Source of the DNA: Aphidius gifuensis
Lineage: Eukaryota > Arthropoda > Insecta > Hymenoptera > Braconidae
DNA: 64,000 nt
NCBI RefSeq assembly: GCF_014905175.1
Contig: NC_057792.1
Location: forward strand, 7,502,001 to 7,566,000
Reading direction: 5' to 3'
The position numbers and the translations under genes are program-made. A model generated the notes under the pieces. That model was not told the origin of the DNA and made no database searches. It worked only from the letters and a program-made list of their open reading frames with translations. Shown piece by piece: positions 63,587 through 64,000 of this stretch (position 1 is its first letter; each line of letters opens with the position of its first letter).

Positions 63587-64000
63587 TCAATCAGCTCTGC
63601 TCATTCCAGTTGTAAAAAGCAACGTTTGTTTACCACGTTTTTTTTTCTTCGTTTTAATTTTTGAAGATTGAGAATCATCAAGAGTAACAGAAGCTTCAAG
63701 TGCCTGTGCAAGAACATCACCAAAACTTTGACTGTAACTTGGTGCAGCACCACATTCATTATCATCAATTGTTGTATTTTTATTGTGTTGTTTATTTGTT
63801 GTATCTGCATTTGAATGACCATGACGATTCATTGATGGCCATGAACAAAAATTGGTATGATTTGAATTTTTATTAAGAAGCATCTGGGCAAATGATGGAC
63901 CACCTTGGTCATTGTTTGATGAATATGTTACATAATCATCAATTGATTCGTGATCACCAAAGGCACTTCGTGTTGGACTTGAAGCAAGACTAAGAGTTGT
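63587..64000 (-). CDS. RNF10: RNF10-like E3 ubiquitin ligase, C-terminal end (partial)
   Basis: Open frame from the window edge to TGA at 63587-63589, the last 137 codons or so of a longer protein. An in-frame Met at 63883 is internal, because the frame stays open upstream of it. The end has three blocks that I recall from the RNF10 C-terminus: PSFAQML, a serine/aspartate-rich linker leading to APSYSQSFGDVLAQALEA, and a lysine-rich stretch followed by LLFTTGM. RNF10 is a RING-finger ubiquitin ligase linked to ribosome quality control, but the RING itself lies outside the window. The rest of the fragment is low-complexity (Asn, Ser, Lys). The match comes from recognition of short blocks, so it is likely but not certain. 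Confidence 0.65.
   Translation of the reverse strand, partial: TTLSLASSPTRSAFGDHESIDDYVTYSSNNDQGGPSFAQMLLNKNSNHTNFCSWPSMNRHGHSNADTTNKQHNKNTTIDDNECGAAPSYSQSFGDVLAQALEASVTLDDSQSSKIKTKKKKRGKQTLLFTTGMSRAD

Overview
The window is AT-rich nuclear DNA of an insect. Spliced CYP9-like cytochrome P450 genes, an intron-containing Hsc70 with a metazoan promoter, and the C-terminal end of an RNF10-like gene all fit. The P450 type suggests Hymenoptera, perhaps a parasitoid wasp. That placement is inferred from protein recognition, not tested.

Positions 1-56155 hold nine P450 gene copies, all on the minus strand, each with three exons and two introns. Copies 1 to 8 lie in a tandem array with a period of about 7.05-7.09 kb (start codon to start codon: 7065, 7090, 7062, 7059, 7050, 7046 and 6993 bp). 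Each period holds one P450 gene, its upstream region with a TATA-like box and an 82 bp conserved block, a tRNA-like SINE relic, AT-rich sequence, and a 3.06 kb Helitron-like element with further elements nested in it. Copy 9 (53297-56155) is a diverged boundary gene. It lacks the Helitron on its 3' side (an empty site), and its first intron is enlarged to 1.2 kb by a SINE and a degenerate TTGGCCA-rich repeat. Copy 1 (240-2013) is the other boundary gene and is a mosaic of array-type and boundary-type sequence.

Copies 1, 4, 8 and 9 read as complete P450s of 505-510 residues. Copies 2, 3, 5, 6 and 7 carry small indels that break the frame. Many of these indels sit in homopolymers and cluster in sharply bounded patches, worst at about 43.4-47.8 kb. 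That pattern looks more like unpolished long-read consensus inside a repeat than real decay, so the number of working genes is uncertain.

Positions 56156-60177 are the old upstream flank of copy 9 followed by AT-rich intergenic DNA. From 60178 there is a complete Hsc70-4-type gene (plus strand, CDS 60580-62788, 650 aa) with a dense heat-shock element array, a TATA-like box, a 5'UTR intron and one coding intron. It converges on the 3' end of an RNF10-like gene (minus strand, 63587 to the window edge).

The main biological signal is a recent local amplification of one detoxification-type P450, with promoter and a Helitron in every unit, next to a conserved Hsc70/RNF10 anchor.
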